A stretch of DNA of 64,000 nt from Anisus vortex (taxonomy: Eukaryota > Mollusca > Gastropoda > Planorbidae). Under the pieces are notes generated by a model that saw only the letters and a list, made by a program, of their open reading frames with translations, made no database searches and had not been told where the DNA came from. Shown in pieces: positions 45,196-58,800 of the stretch. Position numbers and translations under genes: made by a program. The number at the start of each line of letters is the position of its first letter. Within the stretch, counting starts at the first letter, position 1. The DNA lies in the NCBI GenBank assembly GCA_949126835.1, contig OX421492.1, forward strand, positions 45,529,498-45,593,497, in the 5' to 3' direction.

Positions 45196-46138
45196 ACAAA
45201 GATATAAAATTAAGATTTTACGCTAACATTTTGCTTTGGCAGTAGAAAACTGTGGTCAAGATGGCGTCCTTACTTTCTGAAGCGTCTTAGGCAAAAAAAC
45301 AATATTTTTTTGTTTGTTGTAATAAAAAATTTTTTTTTATTAAAGTAGAAAAAGAAAACCCTCCAGCTAAGCCGTTGAATGAAATCTCTCGCTTAGATTC
45401 AAATAATGTTCTTGTCTAGATGTTTGAGTTCAATAGCACCCCCTTCTTCTCCGGTCTATGCCAACTATCGCAGTAGGCAAGGGAACTGAACGCTTTGTTT
45501 TACATTTAAAATATTCTTTTTTTTCCCTGTTGTTGAAATGGGATTCGTCTGTTTGCGAAACTAGCACTAAAATTGTAGATTGGATTAGGGCTATATAGCC
45601 CGGGCGGTATCGATTTGCTAGCTCTTTAAAAAATGTAATTGTTTTCTTGCACTTGTTTCTCGATTCTCATTTTAATTTAAAATACGTAAAGTTTGTTTTT
45701 ATAAAGGTAATATAATATTTCTAGCAACTGCTCAATGAATTATAAATGATGTTCCTACACAAATAAACCCAAGAGATTTGTTCAGTTTTACACATTATAT
45801 ACTTTTCACTAAAGTAATGGACCTCATTTTTATTTAATAACTATATTTTTATAAAGAAAATTTAGTGCTGAAATCAAAAGAGTAGTACTGTTTTATATTA
45901 AGGATTCCATGGGTTAAACAAGTTGGAGGAAAATTCGTTCACGGCAATAAATAATAACAATTATATTATACTCATTCTGCGATGCACTTCTTTTATTGGC
46001 ATACAAGAAGATTGTGAGGCCAGGTCACAGCCCAGCCGACATTTCTAGACTTAATTGTTATTATTATAATCGCTGGATAGACATAGATAATACTTTTAGA
46101 CCACACACACACACACACACACACAAACAAATTGATTA
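45196..46138. other. Unassigned AT-rich sequence with a (CA)n run
   Basis: No supported gene. A (CA)n run lies at 46101-46124. The block CAAGATGGCGTCC at 45258-45270 resembles a YY1 element, but no extended frame follows. Confidence 0.4.
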
Positions 46139-47315
46139 AACTAAGTGACTAGTACAAATAGATGACTAGTACAAATAGATGACTAGTACAAATAGATGAC
46201 TAGTACAAATAGATGACTAGTACAAATAGATGACTAGTACAAATAGATGATTAGTACAAATAGATGACTAGTACAAATAGATGACTAGTACAAATAAATG
46301 ACTAGTACAAATAGCTGACTAGTACAAATAAATGACTAGTACAAAGAGATGATTAGTACAAATAGATGACTACTACAAATAGATGACTAGTACAAATAGA
46401 TGATTAGTACAAATAGATGACTAGTACAAATAGATGATTAGTACAAATAGATGACTAGTACAAATAGATGACTAGTACAAATAAATGACTAGTACAAATA
46501 GCTGACTAGTACAAATAAATGACTAGTACAAAGAGATGATTAGTACAAATAGATGACTACTACAAATAGATGACTAGAAAAAATAGATGACTAGTACAAT
46601 AAGATGACTAGTACAAATAGATGACTAGTAAAAATAGATGACTAGTACAAATAGATGACTAGTACAAATAGATGACTAGTACAAATAGATGACTAGTACA
46701 AATAAATGACAAGTGCAAATAGATGACTAGTAAAAATAGATGACTAGTAAGAATAGATTACTAGTACAAATAGATGACTAGTACAAATAGATGACTAGTA
46801 CAAATAGATGACTAGTACAAATAGATGACTAGTACAAATAGATGACTAGTACAAATAAATGACTAGTACAAATAAATGACAAGTGCAAATAGATGACTAG
46901 TAAAAATAGATGACTAGTAAGAATAGATTACTAGTACAAATAGATGACTAGTACAAATAGATTACTAGTACAAAAAGATGACTAGTACAAATAGATTACT
47001 AGTACAAATAGATGACTAGTACAAATAGATGATTAGTACAAATAGATGACTAGTAGCCTACAGATAGATAACTAGTAAAAATATATGACTCGTAAAAATA
47101 GATGACTAGTACAAATAGATGACTAGTACAAATAGATGACTAGTACAAAAAGATGACCAGTACAAATAGATGACTATTACAAAAAGATGACTAGTACAAT
47201 TAGATTACTAGTACAAATAGATAACTAGTACAAATAGATGACTAGTACAAATAGATGACTAGTACAAAAAGATGACTATTACAAATAGATGACTAGCACA
47301 AATAGATGACTAGTA
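46139..47315. repeat. 17-bp minisatellite (AGATGACTAGTACAAAT)
   Basis: About 69 copies with ATTAG, AGTAAAA and AAGTGC variants. Blocks of variants recur in the same order (46280-46400 versus 46470-46580; 46700-46770 versus 46870-46940), showing higher-order duplication. Confidence 0.95.
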
Positions 47316-47469
47316 TGCTACACATGTCAAAATTTTGATAAAAATAGACATGTGTGTCTAGTTATAATCATATGTCCTGAAGACAAGGTTGAATTTTCTG
47401 ACAATATGAAACCTGATAGCGAGAGATGGTTCTCAAATGTTTGATTCACAATAAACTTTGATGACACGT

Positions 47470-48585
47470 GCATGGGTACACGAATATAGATAGCCTATAT
47501 GATGTGTTAATCAGACTTCCCTATTTGGTTGCAAGAATGTACATCTCTCACTGACAATTGAATATAGATATATGATGTGTTAATCAGACTTCCCGATTTG
47601 GTTGCAAGAATGTACATCTCTCACTGACAATTGATTATAGATATATGATGTGTTAATCAGACTTCCCTATATGGTTGCAAGAATGAACATCTCTCACTGA
47701 CAATTGAATATAGATATATGATGTGTTAATCAGACTTCCCTATATGGTTGCAAGAATGTACATCTCTCACTGACAATTGAATATAGATATATGATGTGTT
47801 AATCAGACTTCCCTATATGGTTGCAAGAATGTACAGTACATCTCTCACTGACAATTGAATAGATATATGATGTGTTAAACAGACTTTTCTATATGGTTGC
47901 AAGAATGTACATCTCTCACTGACAATTGAATATAGAATATGATGTGTTAATCAGATTTCCCTATATGGTTGCGAGAATGAACATCTCTCACTGACAATTG
48001 AATATAGATATATGATGTGTTAATCAGATTTCCCTATATGGCTGCAAGAATGTACATCTCTCACTGACAATTGAATGTAGATATATGATGTGTTAATCAG
48101 ACTTCCCTATATGGTTGCAAGTATGTACATCTCTCACTGACAATTGAATATAGATATATGATGTGTTAATCAGACTTCCCTATATGGTTGCAAGAATGTA
48201 CATCTCTCACTGACAATTGAATATAGATATATGATGTGTTAAACAGACTTTTCTATATGGTTGCAAGAATGTACATCTCTCACTGACAATTGAATATAGA
48301 TATATGATGTGTTAATCAGACTTCCCTATATGGTTGCAAGAATGTACATCTCTCACTGACAATTGAATATAGAATATGATGTGTTAATCAGATTTCCCTA
48401 TATGGTTGCAAGAATGTACATCTCTCACTGACAATTGAATATAAATATATGATGTGTTAATCAGACTTCCCTATATGGTTGCAAGAATGTACATCTCTCA
48501 CTGACAATTGAATATAGATATATGATGTGTTAATCAGACTTCCCTATATGGTTGCAAGAATGTACATCTCTCACTGACAATTGAA
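47470..48585. repeat. 73-bp minisatellite
   Basis: About fifteen copies of a 73-bp unit (ATGATGTGTTAATCAGACTT, then CCCTATATGGTTGCAAGAAT, then GTACATCTCTCACTGACAAT, then a TGAATATAGATAT end). Confidence 0.95.
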
Positions 48586-49700
48586 CCACAAAATGACTCA
48601 CCTGCTACAGCTACAACTAAAACAACTTAAACATTTCTCACACAAAAATCACACGGCCATGAATGTTTTCATTTCGGAGTTATCTGTGGAACATGGGAAT
48701 AAGTGTTGAAATGTTGATGAAATCTCGCACTACTGTGTTCATTTGATGAATAGCCTCGAAGTGATTCGATCTCAGATCGGTCACCTAGATCCTTGATTGA
48801 AACACAAAAGAGTTTTCTCTTACAGAAGTCCAAACAATGTAAAAGTAATGTTTTCATGATTCATGAAATGTGCTCATTTATAACTCAGCCTTCTCAAAGA
48901 AGGATAACTTTATCCCTAACATACGTATACAACTTTAAACTTGAAAACAGAGAGGACATTAAAATGTATGAACATTAAGTAATTGAGCGTTACTGATCTA
49001 TAAATAGATATACCCGATTAATGATTGCTATGCACAGAAAGAGTTAATTATTATTTGATGACAAAAAAAGTTGAAAGGGACAATGAGAAATACTGGAATA
49101 GATTCAGGTCACGGACAGAAAAAAATTCCCGCCTGATTTCAGTTGTTTTTCAATCAAAGATATGTTTATGAAGCATGCATGCTTTGTAATGACGTTACAG
49201 ACGTTGTATACGTTAAGCCCCGGGCAATATATTTGATCAAGTTTCAACCAAATACACCATTCCATAAGATGCAAAAGGCAAAATCTTCAAATGGCTAATG
49301 CATAATAAATTAATATAAACACCATACTTGTGTAAACTTCAAATTATTCCTGCGTTACTCTTTATAAAATAATGTCAATATTGTTGTTTTCAGTGATATT
49401 TTATTTTATAGGTCTTTTAATTTGTGTTTTAATGTTATCTTCGCTTTTGTATTTTTTTCTTACTTTTTGCAAGGGACAAAATCCACAGAAGGCAAAAAAT
49501 AAAAAGGCATGTTGTTTTTAGAGGCGGTTTAATTTAAACTTATTTCTTGAGAATAATTATCTGTATACCTTTTGCCAGATAGGCCACTATTTTTGGTTCC
49601 GAAAATCAGGATTGAAAATTTTGAATAATTTCATTAATCTATATATTAATATTAAGTTTCAAATATTAATCATTAGATTAATCAATAGTTTATAAATATT
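48586..49700. other. Unassigned AT-rich sequence
   Basis: No supported gene. CGATCTCAGATCGGTCACC at 48767-48785 is identical to part of the palindrome region at 8447-8465. Small overlapping frames near 48669-48978 show no domain. Confidence 0.4.
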
Positions 49701-49711
49701 TTAGAATGAAA

Positions 49712-49838
49712 TTATGTACAGATTATTGATTATGTACAGATTATTGATTATGTACAGATTATTGATTATGTACAGATTATTGATTATGTACATATTATTG
49801 ATTATGTACAGATTATTGATTATGTACAGATTATTGAT
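49712..49838. repeat. 18-bp minisatellite (TATTGATTATGTACAGAT)
   Basis: Seven copies. The NNLYII-repeat frame on the minus strand is a by-product. Confidence 0.93.
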
Positions 49839-50739
49839 AAACCTGCTGTTGTGAAGTTGTGCCCCACCTTTCACTGTTGCTTCTTCTTGCACACAAATGT
49901 AACATATATATATATATATGGGCCTAGATACAATTGGGTTTCGTGACTTAAGCATCTCTCTGTCTATTGATTGATTATAAATAAAGTCTGTAATAAAGTT
50001 GATTTTTTTACAATTCTATATTACAATGAAAAGTTGCGAAATCTGAATAAATAATAATAGTGGAACATAAAACAAAAACCAAACAAAACCAAACAAATCG
50101 ATGTTGTCATGAGACTTGGTTAGTTCCCCTCTTGGTCAATGGACTTTGTTCACAGTTCAAACATTGACACCACAGGTCAGGTCAATGGACTTTGTTCACA
50201 GTTCAAACATTGACAACACAGGTCAGGTGGACAGGTCAATGGAACTTTGTGTGGACAGTCCACTCGAGAGTCAGCTAACAGTTGATTGAATCTCTTCATA
50301 TGGTCATCTTAAGGTCATAAAGCACTAGTTTAAAAAATTTATAATGTTTGTATTGTTGAGAATGAGATGTTATTTCCAACGAACACAATTTTCTCTTCGT
50401 TGTACGTCTGTTTGTGTAGGTTTGTCATTGCCTCTAATCTCTTTGTAGATGCCATGTTTCTATGGTTCTTCCCAACATAAACAAATTTGATGGCTCAATT
50501 GTGAATGTAAAGTTTTTCTTTTAAATTCATGTAGATCTATGATTTTAATGAAACAGTTGTTCATAAGTTTCCGTGGACACGATTTACAAAGGGGAATTGA
50601 TGCCCAGGCACCATTACTTTCACCAATTATTTTGAAGCATTCATCAGACTGAAAGACGTTAAATGAACTAAAATAAATTATTACGTTTTAGCCTGGACTT
50701 ATGTGGATAATTTAATAATAATAGTAATAATAATAATGG
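49839..50739. other. Unassigned; short direct repeats at 50130-50245
   Basis: GGTCAATGGACTTTGTTCAC with CACAGGTCA recurs two to three times at 50137-50245. The rest is AT-rich without recognised genes. Confidence 0.45.
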
Positions 50740-51330
50740 TAATTTTTTTATAGCGCTTCTATCCATGCTATTAAATTTAGCATACTCAGTGTGCTCTTGG
50801 TGTGAACTACAGTGGCAAATGTATTAGTATGTAAGGTATACATTCAGTAGCCAACAGCAAGGTCTTTAAGTTCTTTTTAAAAGACTCTCTTGTCTCAAAT
50901 TCTCTCAGTGTCTGATTCAAATGAGCGCACTCCCAGGTACCTCTTTCTGTGTCCAGCCAAACTGGGAGTTTTAAGGAGTGACTGCAATGAAGAGCGCAGT
51001 TCCCTTGATGGTTCATGCTTTGATATAAGTTCCCGAAGATAGGAAGGAGCAGTGCCGTTTATGCATCCGTAAGGGATATAATTGTGTGATTTGTTCCTTT
51101 TTTCCCCTGGAGCTAGTGGAGATCCCTTAGAGTTGGGGAGATATGATCTTGCCTCCTCACCCCCCAAAACAATGCGCGCCGCAGTGTTCTGCACTCTATG
51201 TAATCTCTGCAGCTTGTTCTGGGGCGAACCCCGCGGGCAATTGTAGCAGTAATCCAACCTTGACTGGATAAGAGATATTGCTACGGTATTGGCCGTTCTT
51301 CTATTGAGTTGAGGTCACAACTGACCCAGG
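50740..51330 (-). pseudogene. CR1/L2-like LINE 3' end
   Basis: The minus strand reads MDYCYNCPRGSPQNKLQRLH and RVQNTAARIVLGG. After frame changes comes YGCINGTAPSYLRELISKHE, then PSRELRSS..LLKTPSL, a RSFE region and LREFETRESFKKNLKTLLL. DYCN..G.P...KLQR.QNAAARI, CINGTAPSYL.ELI and FKK.LKT are the usual C-terminal signature of CR1/L2/Rex-type RT ORFs. The 3' tail (GAAGCGCTATAAAAAAATTA, then TTATTATTATT repeats on the minus strand) fits a CR1/L2-type end. It is 5'-truncated and frame-broken. Confidence 0.78.
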
Positions 51331-52918
51331 GCGCGTAGATGAGACGAACGAGCCTTAACCACGGCACTGATATGTGGAACAATTGTCAGTTTTTTTATCA
51401 ATAAAAAAGGCCAAGGTATTAGAGGTGTGTTAGTGAATTGGTGTAAATATATGTGTCATAGAACAGATTGTGTAAATTATGTCTTAGAACAGATTGTGTA
51501 AATGTATATGTCAATAAGTGTTTCTGTCAATTCTGTTTTGTAAATATGTTCCCATGTATAGAGGACTACAAAATGCATGATAGTTAGAAAAAACTAGCTC
51601 TGTCCACGTAATTCAGAATTCATGTTGTTTGTCGCCGTTAACGTGTGAATGGACGAATGTTTGGAAAGTAAATAGTTTTTAAACAAGTAAGTTGATGTGA
51701 AAATAAACATTTAAATACGAAATTACGGAAATAAACTCTTCTATAAATAGAAATAAAATAAACGGCCGTTGTAATAAATAAGACAAATGGATTGGTCACT
51801 GAGAGATTCAATGAATCCATAGAGATAGTAACGAGCTAATCATGACGGACTCTAGGAAAAAAAACACAGCATTAGTTTAAATTTAATTGACGTTGAGTAT
51901 TTAGAATAAATTGGCAATCAAGAAATAGATTGACCTAACACAAAGACCACCAAGTTTGAAAAGTCTGATTGTGCGGTTGGAGAGTACATTATACAAGTGT
52001 GTAGTGTGTGGTTAGATTAAGCGCACGGGTCTGAGATTAACGAAACAATGGAGGAAGAAAATCTCGTATTGGATTCTTAGCTTTTTAAAACTGTGAAATA
52101 GTCTATCTTATTTATTTATTTAACTTTTCCCTCAATACATTTGCTTGTATTTGTAGCAGAGCCTCACATATTTTATGTGACCTCATACAATTTTTTTTTG
52201 TAATGTAGAATAAATAATTCTGCATGTGGATTCATACAAATGTTTGATAAAGACCAGAAGAAGCCAACATTATGTCCAGGGAAATTCCTTCATGTCCATT
52301 CCTTATGTCTTTCTTCACCAAGCTAGTCCCAGAAGTAATGGAGATTTATTTCTTTTGGTCATTTCATTCCAGGCTAAGCATTTTGTTTTGTTTCAACTTA
52401 TCCAGAATTATAGACTAGACTTGATACTGTTACATTCCATGATACTTCATGAGAATTTGGAGTTTACCCCATCACTCACTGTACACAGATCCCTACTCGG
52501 GGTACTGACATGTTATTTCTTCCATTGTGCACTCATACTATATGTGAAAGGAAGGCTGTGAGATTGACATTAAGTGCAGAATTAAGTCCTCTAGATATCT
52601 CCCAACCAGAAATACCTTTCTAAATTTGAACTGCTAAATAGTTTGTTGGTACAGTAGTTGTAGATTTAAAAACAAACAAGTCTGTGCAGACTTAATTCAA
52701 TTTTCACCGAATTGTCGGTGCACTATAAACACACCAGAGAGTGAAGATATATGTGACGTTTAACAAAGGAACCACGTGATCAGATTATCAGTTCCAGTTC
52801 TGGGTAAAGTTAAGGAAATTATTTATGTAATCACACTAATAATCATGATATGATAAAAATGGAAGTAATGAGTAACTCCAAGAACATGAAGTAAAATATA
52901 AACTATACACACCAATGG
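51331..52918. other. Unassigned; one 111-codon plus frame
   Basis: The frame 52226-52561 (starts MDSYKCLIKTRRSQ) is hydrophobic and somewhat less AT-rich than its flanks, but has no recognised domain, no clear splice sites and no initiation context. ATTGTGTAAAT..GTGTCATAGAACAG repeats occur near 51440-51510. Nothing else is supported. Confidence 0.3.
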
Positions 52919-52919
52919 C

Positions 52920-54350
52920 ATCAGCACACTTGGAACACTGAAAAATGTATCAGCACACTTGGAACACTGAAAAATGTATCAGCCCACTTGGAACACTGAA
53001 AAATGTATCAGCACACTTGGAACACTGAAAAATGTATCAGCACACTTGGAACACTGAAAAATGTATCAGCACACTTGGAACACTGAAAAATGTATCAGCA
53101 CACTTGGAACACTGAAAAATGTATCAGCACACTTGGAACACTGAAAAATGTATCAGCACACTTGGAACACTGAAAAATGTATCAGCACACTTGGAACACT
53201 GAAAAATTTATCAGCACACTTGGAACACTAAAAAATTTATCAGCACACTTGGAACACTGGAAAATGCATCAGCACACTTGGAACACTGGAAAATGCATCA
53301 GCACACTTGGAACACTGGAATATGCATCAGCACACTTGGAACACTGGAAAATGCATCAGCACACTTGGAACACTGGAAAATGTATCAGCACACTTGGAAC
53401 ACTGGAAAATGCATCAGCACACTTGGAACACTGAAAAATGCATCAGCACACTTGGAACACTGGAAAATGCATCAGCACACTTGGAACACTGGAAAATGCA
53501 TCAGCACACTTGGAACACTGAAAAATGTATCAGCACACTTGAAACACTGAAAAATGCATCAGCACACTTGGAACACTAGAAAAATGCATCAGCACACTTG
53601 GAACACTGGAAAATGCATCAGCACACTTGGAACACTGGAAAATGCATCAGCACACTTGGAACACTAGAAAATGTATCAGCACACTTGGAACACTGGAAAA
53701 TGCATCAGCACACTTGGAACACTGGAAAATGCATCAGCACACTTGGAACACTGGAAAATGCATCAGCACACTTGGAACACTGAAAAATGTATCAGCACAC
53801 TTGAAACACTGAAAAATGCATCAGCACACTTGGAACACTAGAAAAATGCATCAGCACACTTGGAACACTGGAAAATGCATCAGCACACTTGGAACACTGG
53901 AAAATGCATCAGCACACTTGGAACACTGGAATATGCATCAGCACACTTGGAACACTGGAAAATGCATCAGCACACTTGGAACACTGGAAAATGCATCAGC
54001 ACACTTGGAACACTGGAAAATGTATCAGCACGCACACTTGGAACACTGGAAAATGCATCAGCACACTTGGAACACTGAAAAATGCATCAGCACACTTGGA
54101 ACACTGGAAAATGCATCAGCACACTTGGAACACTGGAAAATGCATCAGCACACTTGGAACACTGAAAAATGTATCAGCACACTTGAAACACTGAAAAATG
54201 CATCAGCACACTTGGAACACTAGAAAAATGCATCAGCACACTTGGAACACTGGAAAATGCATCAGCACACTTGGAACACTGGAAAATGCATCAGCACACT
54301 TGGAACACTAGAAAATGTATCAGCACACTTGGAACACTGGAAAATGTATC
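52920..54350. repeat. 29-bp minisatellite with higher-order structure
   Basis: About 49 copies of CAGCACACTTGGAACACTGA + AAAATGTAT, with GGAAAATGCAT, TAGAAAAATG and TGAAACACTG variants. A variant string near 53520-53660 recurs near 53770-53890 and again near 54170-54320. A CACG insertion marks one copy at 54029. All frames here (up to 135 codons) are artefacts. Confidence 0.95.
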
Positions 54351-56305
54351 AAGAGTTGAAGTTGTGCATGTTGATATTTTAAAATATTTAAATTTGATCA
54401 TATTTTACTTGAATATCATTTGTGAAATATATTAAACAATATATGTATACAGAAAACAAATTACTGTATATTTATAATATGTAATATTGTATATATGTTG
54501 TGTGCGATAATACAGTGCCAACTGAATGCACGTAAATCTTGCATATTGAATGGTTATGTGTATTAAACATTGTCATTTCAAATGTCGCAATATGTTTTTT
54601 ATTAGATAACACTCCATTGTTGACATTGTTCAGTTAAATTCAATCTTCTATAAAGCATTTAACTTAAGTATTATATCAATTAACCCTTTTTTAAATTTTA
54701 CCCTACTAACAATAAATATAAGCACATCCAACCCTGTGACCAAGAAGACAAAGGTCCTTTGTTAAAACGTTTTAAGTTTCGATAGAATCTGATGGTGTGA
54801 TATTATAGCTGGGACCAACGAAGAAAAAGATCAGTTTCAATTGCACTAGGAAATATTTTGTTTCCTTTGTGTCGTGCGCAATTATCTGGGTGCCAAGTGG
54901 TACAGACTACAGTGTTACTACATGGTTTCATTGAATGCAGAATCTATTGACATGTTCTGGTCTTTTGTTCAAAGCCTGCTGTTGAACACAATGACCTTTT
55001 CATTTCTCTTGACCAATTGTGTGTCGAAAACGTAACAATATATCGACCATTTGTACCACGACGAAAGAACATTATTCCCAATGCTTTTGAAATGTTACTT
55101 TTGAAAACTGTTAATATTTATACAAGATATTTTGCCCAGATAAATAAACAAAGAAATGGCTTTTGATTGGGTGCAGTCATTGAAATATTTCCATTTTTGC
55201 CATCATCTTATATATTATTACAGACGTTCCTTTTATAAAGAAGTTAATTGCGTTAATGATTAATCCATCACTTTGACTGAGAACTGGAACAATGGTTTAA
55301 GTGGGTTCAAAACCTAAATAAAATACATTTACTGACTTAATAGAACTGTAGTAATATAAAATCATTTTGTTTGGTACAGCAAATATCTAAATAAAATATG
55401 TCGTTTATTTTACATAACAATAATAATGGAAAGTTAAAAATAACGATTAGAAGAATTCTGAATGAAATGATTGGTATGGAATTAGTATGAACTAGTCAGA
55501 AAAACAGACATCTAGCATCTGTTAAACCTAAAAATAATTAATACGAAAGACCGGATAAGCGTACGACAGTTACTTTCAGTACCGGTATAGCAGCAACGTC
55601 TTTAATAAGATGAAATTAAATGAGAAAAAAATTGTTACATTTCTTAAAATGCAATTTCTTGGATTTGAGATTGAGACATGTCTATTTTTTGTCCTGTTTT
55701 CATAATATTTTCAATTTGATTAGTCAACTAATGCTGGCAGTTAATTCACATATTTTACTTACACTCACAGTACTTGTTATGTATAAATAAATGGACCACA
55801 CAGTACTTATTATCTATAAATAAATGGACCACACAGTACTTGTTATCTATAAATAAAATTTATGGACCTGAAGTATCTAAGTATCACATTTATTGTATTA
55901 GATAAGCGATAAACATTGTTTCCTCACAATTTAAATGTACCATTATTTTTAATTCACGTTTAAATAGCTTACAATTTAAAAGTGTTTCAGTACATATACC
56001 GAAATAAAATCACTTTTCAGCCAATAGTGACTTAGTTTATGGGTAGACGAACTCTCAGCTTTGTAGCTTTACACTCAAATAAAAACAAACTTTTTCCCCT
56101 CTGCCTGCTGGTGACTGTTGGCCAACTTCATGAATATTTGATGACGGGGCAAGAAATTGAGGAAGACACCAGAAGTGAAGTCTGGCATGTAGGCACCAAC
56201 AAGTCAGAGAGATTCGCTTCATAAAGTCTCTCCTAATTGGATTAGAATCATTGATCCGTGTTCTTTTTAAAGTGTAGGAGTCTTTCTTGTTGTCCACTAA
56301 AAATG
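54351..56305. other. Unassigned AT-rich sequence
   Basis: No supported gene. Three tandem copies of a ~44-bp unit (GGACCACACAGTACTTATTA + TCTATAAATAAAT) lie at 55765-55865. Small frames at 56039-56297 show no domain. Confidence 0.4.
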
Positions 56306-58590
56306 AGAATAGAGACCAGACTTACTTGCAGTGGATCAAGGAAAGTTGGCTCAGAGACCAGACTTACTTGCAGTGGTTCAATGAAAGTTGGCACATAGAC
56401 CAGACTTATTTGCAGTGAATCAAGCAAAGTTGGCACATAGACCAGACTTACTTGCAGTGATTCAAGGCCATAGACCAGACTTATTTGCAGTGGATCAAGC
56501 AAAGTTGGCACATAGACCAGACTTACTTGCAGTGAATCAAGGAAAGTTGGCTCAGAGACCAGACTTACTTGCAGTGAATCAAGGAAAGTTGGCTCAGAGA
56601 CAAGACTTACTTGCAGTGGATCAAGGAAAGTTGGCTCAGAGACCAGACTTACTTGCAGTGAATCAAGGAAAGTTGGCTCAGAGACCAGACTTACTTGCAG
56701 TGAATCAAGGAAAGTTGGCTCAGAGACAAGACTTACTTGCAGTGGATCAAGGAAAGTTGGCTCAGAGACCAGACTTACTTGCAGTGAATCAAGGAAAATT
56801 GGCTCAGAGACCAGACTTACTTGCAGTGGATCAAGGAAAATTGGCTCAGAGACCAGACTTACTTGCAGTGAATCAATGAAAATTGGCTCAGAGACCAGAC
56901 TTACTTGCAGTGAATCAAGGAAAATTGGCTCAGAGACCAGACTTACTTGCAGTGAATCAAGGAAAATTGGCTCAGAGACCAGACTTACTTGCAGTGGATC
57001 AAGGAAAGTTGGCTCAGAGACCAGACTTAATTGCAGTGGATCAAGGAAAGTTGGCTCAGAGACCAGACTTAATTGCAGTGGATCAAGGAAAGTTGGCTCA
57101 GAGACCAGACTTACTTGCAGTGAATCAAGGAAAGTTGGCTCAGAGACCAGACTTACTTGCAGTGGATCAAGGAAAGTTGGCTCAGAGACCAGACTTACTT
57201 GCAGTGGATCAAGGAAAGTTGGCTCAGAGACCAGACTTAATTGCAGTGGATCAAGGAAAGTTGGCTCAGAGACCAGACTTACTTGCAGTGGATCAAGGAA
57301 AGTTGACTCAGATACCAGACTTACTTGCAGTGAATCAAGGAAAGTTGGCTCAGAGACCAGACTTACTTGCAGTGAATCAAGGAAAATTGGCTCAGAGACC
57401 AGACTTACTTGCAGTGGATCAAGGAAAGTTGGCACATAGACCAGACTTACTTGCAGTGGATCAAGGAAAGTTGGCTCAGAGACCAGACTTACTTGCAGTG
57501 AATCAAGGAAAATTGGCTCAGAGACCAGACTTACTTGCAGTGGATCAAGGAAAGTTGGCTCAGAGACCAGACTTAATTGCAGTGGATCAAGGAAAGTTGG
57601 CTCAGAGACCAGATTTACTTGCAGTGGATCAAGGAAAATTGGCTCAGAGACCAGACTTAATTGCAGTGGATCAAGGAAAGTTGGCTCAGAGACCAGACTT
57701 ACTTGCAGTGGATCAAGGAAAGTTGGCTCAGAGACCAGACTTACTTGCAGTGAATCAAGGAAAATTGGCTCAGAGACCAGACTTACTTGCAGTGGATCAA
57801 GGAAAGTTGGCTCAGAGACCAGACTTAATTGCAGTGGATCAAGGAAAGTTGGCTCAGAGACCAGACTTACTTGCAGTGGATCAAGGAAAGTTGGCTCAGA
57901 GACCAGACTTAATTGCAGTGGATCAAGGAAAGTTGGATCAGAGACCAGACTTACTTGCAGTGGATCAAGGAAAGTTGGCTCAGAGACCAGACTTACTTGC
58001 AGTGGATCAAGGAAAGTTGGCACATAGACCAGACTTACTTGCAGTGGATCAAGGAAAGTTGGCTCAGAGACCAGACTTACTTGCAGTGAATCAAGGAAAA
58101 TTGGCTCAGAGACCAGACTTACTTGCATTGATTCAAGGAAAGTTGGCTCAGAGACCAGACTTACTTGCAGTGGATCAAGGAAAGTTGGCTCAGAGACCAG
58201 ACTTACTTGCAGTGGATCAAGGAAAGTTGGCTTAGAGACCAGACTTACTTGCAGTGGATCAAGGAAAGTTGGCTCAGAGACCAGACTTACTTGCAGTGGA
58301 TCAAGGAAAGTTGGCTCAGAGACCAGACTTAATTGCAGTGGATCAAGGAAAGTTGGCTCAGAGACCAGACTTATTTGCAGTGGATCAAGGAAAGTTGGCT
58401 CAGAGACCAGACTTACTTGCAGTGGATCAAGGAAAGTTGGCTTAGAGACCAGACTTACTTGCAGTGGATCAAGGAAAATCGGCTCAGAGACCAGACTTAC
58501 TTGCAGTGGATCAAGGAAAGTTGGCTCAGAGACCAGACTTACTTGCAGTGAATCAAGGAAAGTTGGCTCAGAGACCAGACTTACTTGCAG
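56306..58590. repeat. 42-bp minisatellite with an 800-codon minus frame
   Basis: About 54 copies of AGACCAGACTTACTTGCAGT + GGATCAAGGAAAGTTGGCTC + AG. Because 42 is a multiple of three, open frames run through the array on both strands: 800 codons on the minus strand (58650-56248, QVSLVSEPTFLDPL repeats) and 450 on the plus strand (56883-58235). The minus frame starts inside the GC-rich block at 58591 and ends in unique DNA, without signal peptide, splice evidence or known domain. A repetitive secreted protein cannot be excluded, but simultaneous openness of opposite strands argues for non-coding DNA. Confidence 0.93.
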
Positions 58591-58732
58591 ACCCGGTGGC
58601 CTCTCGGCAGTGCAATGGATCTCGGACATGCTGCGGGGGCTGTCCCCCATGCGTTAGCCCGCCGGTGTTTCAAAGAAATTACTGGCGGTTTACACACTAC
58701 GCCGCTTTGAGGCCCATGGGTTCAGTAGTGGG
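58591..58732. other. 142-bp GC-rich block interrupting the 42-bp array
   Basis: Starts ACCCGGTGGCCTCTCGGC and ends GAGGCCCATGGGT, the two ends being loosely inverted. GC content is far above the flanks. Array units resume at 58733. It may be a tiny MITE or a captured fragment; no target duplication is clear. Confidence 0.6.
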
Positions 58733-58800
58733 CTCAGATACCAGACTTACTTGCAGTGAATCAAGGAAAGTTGGCACAGAGACCAGAATTACTTGAACCA
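58733..58800. repeat. 42-bp array remnant
   Basis: About one and a half further units of the 42-bp repeat after the GC-rich block. Confidence 0.85.

Noticed and set aside
53177..54223. Many overlapping 61-135 codon frames (SAHLEHWKMHQHTWNT)
   Set aside because: They come from the 29-bp array in three shifting frames.
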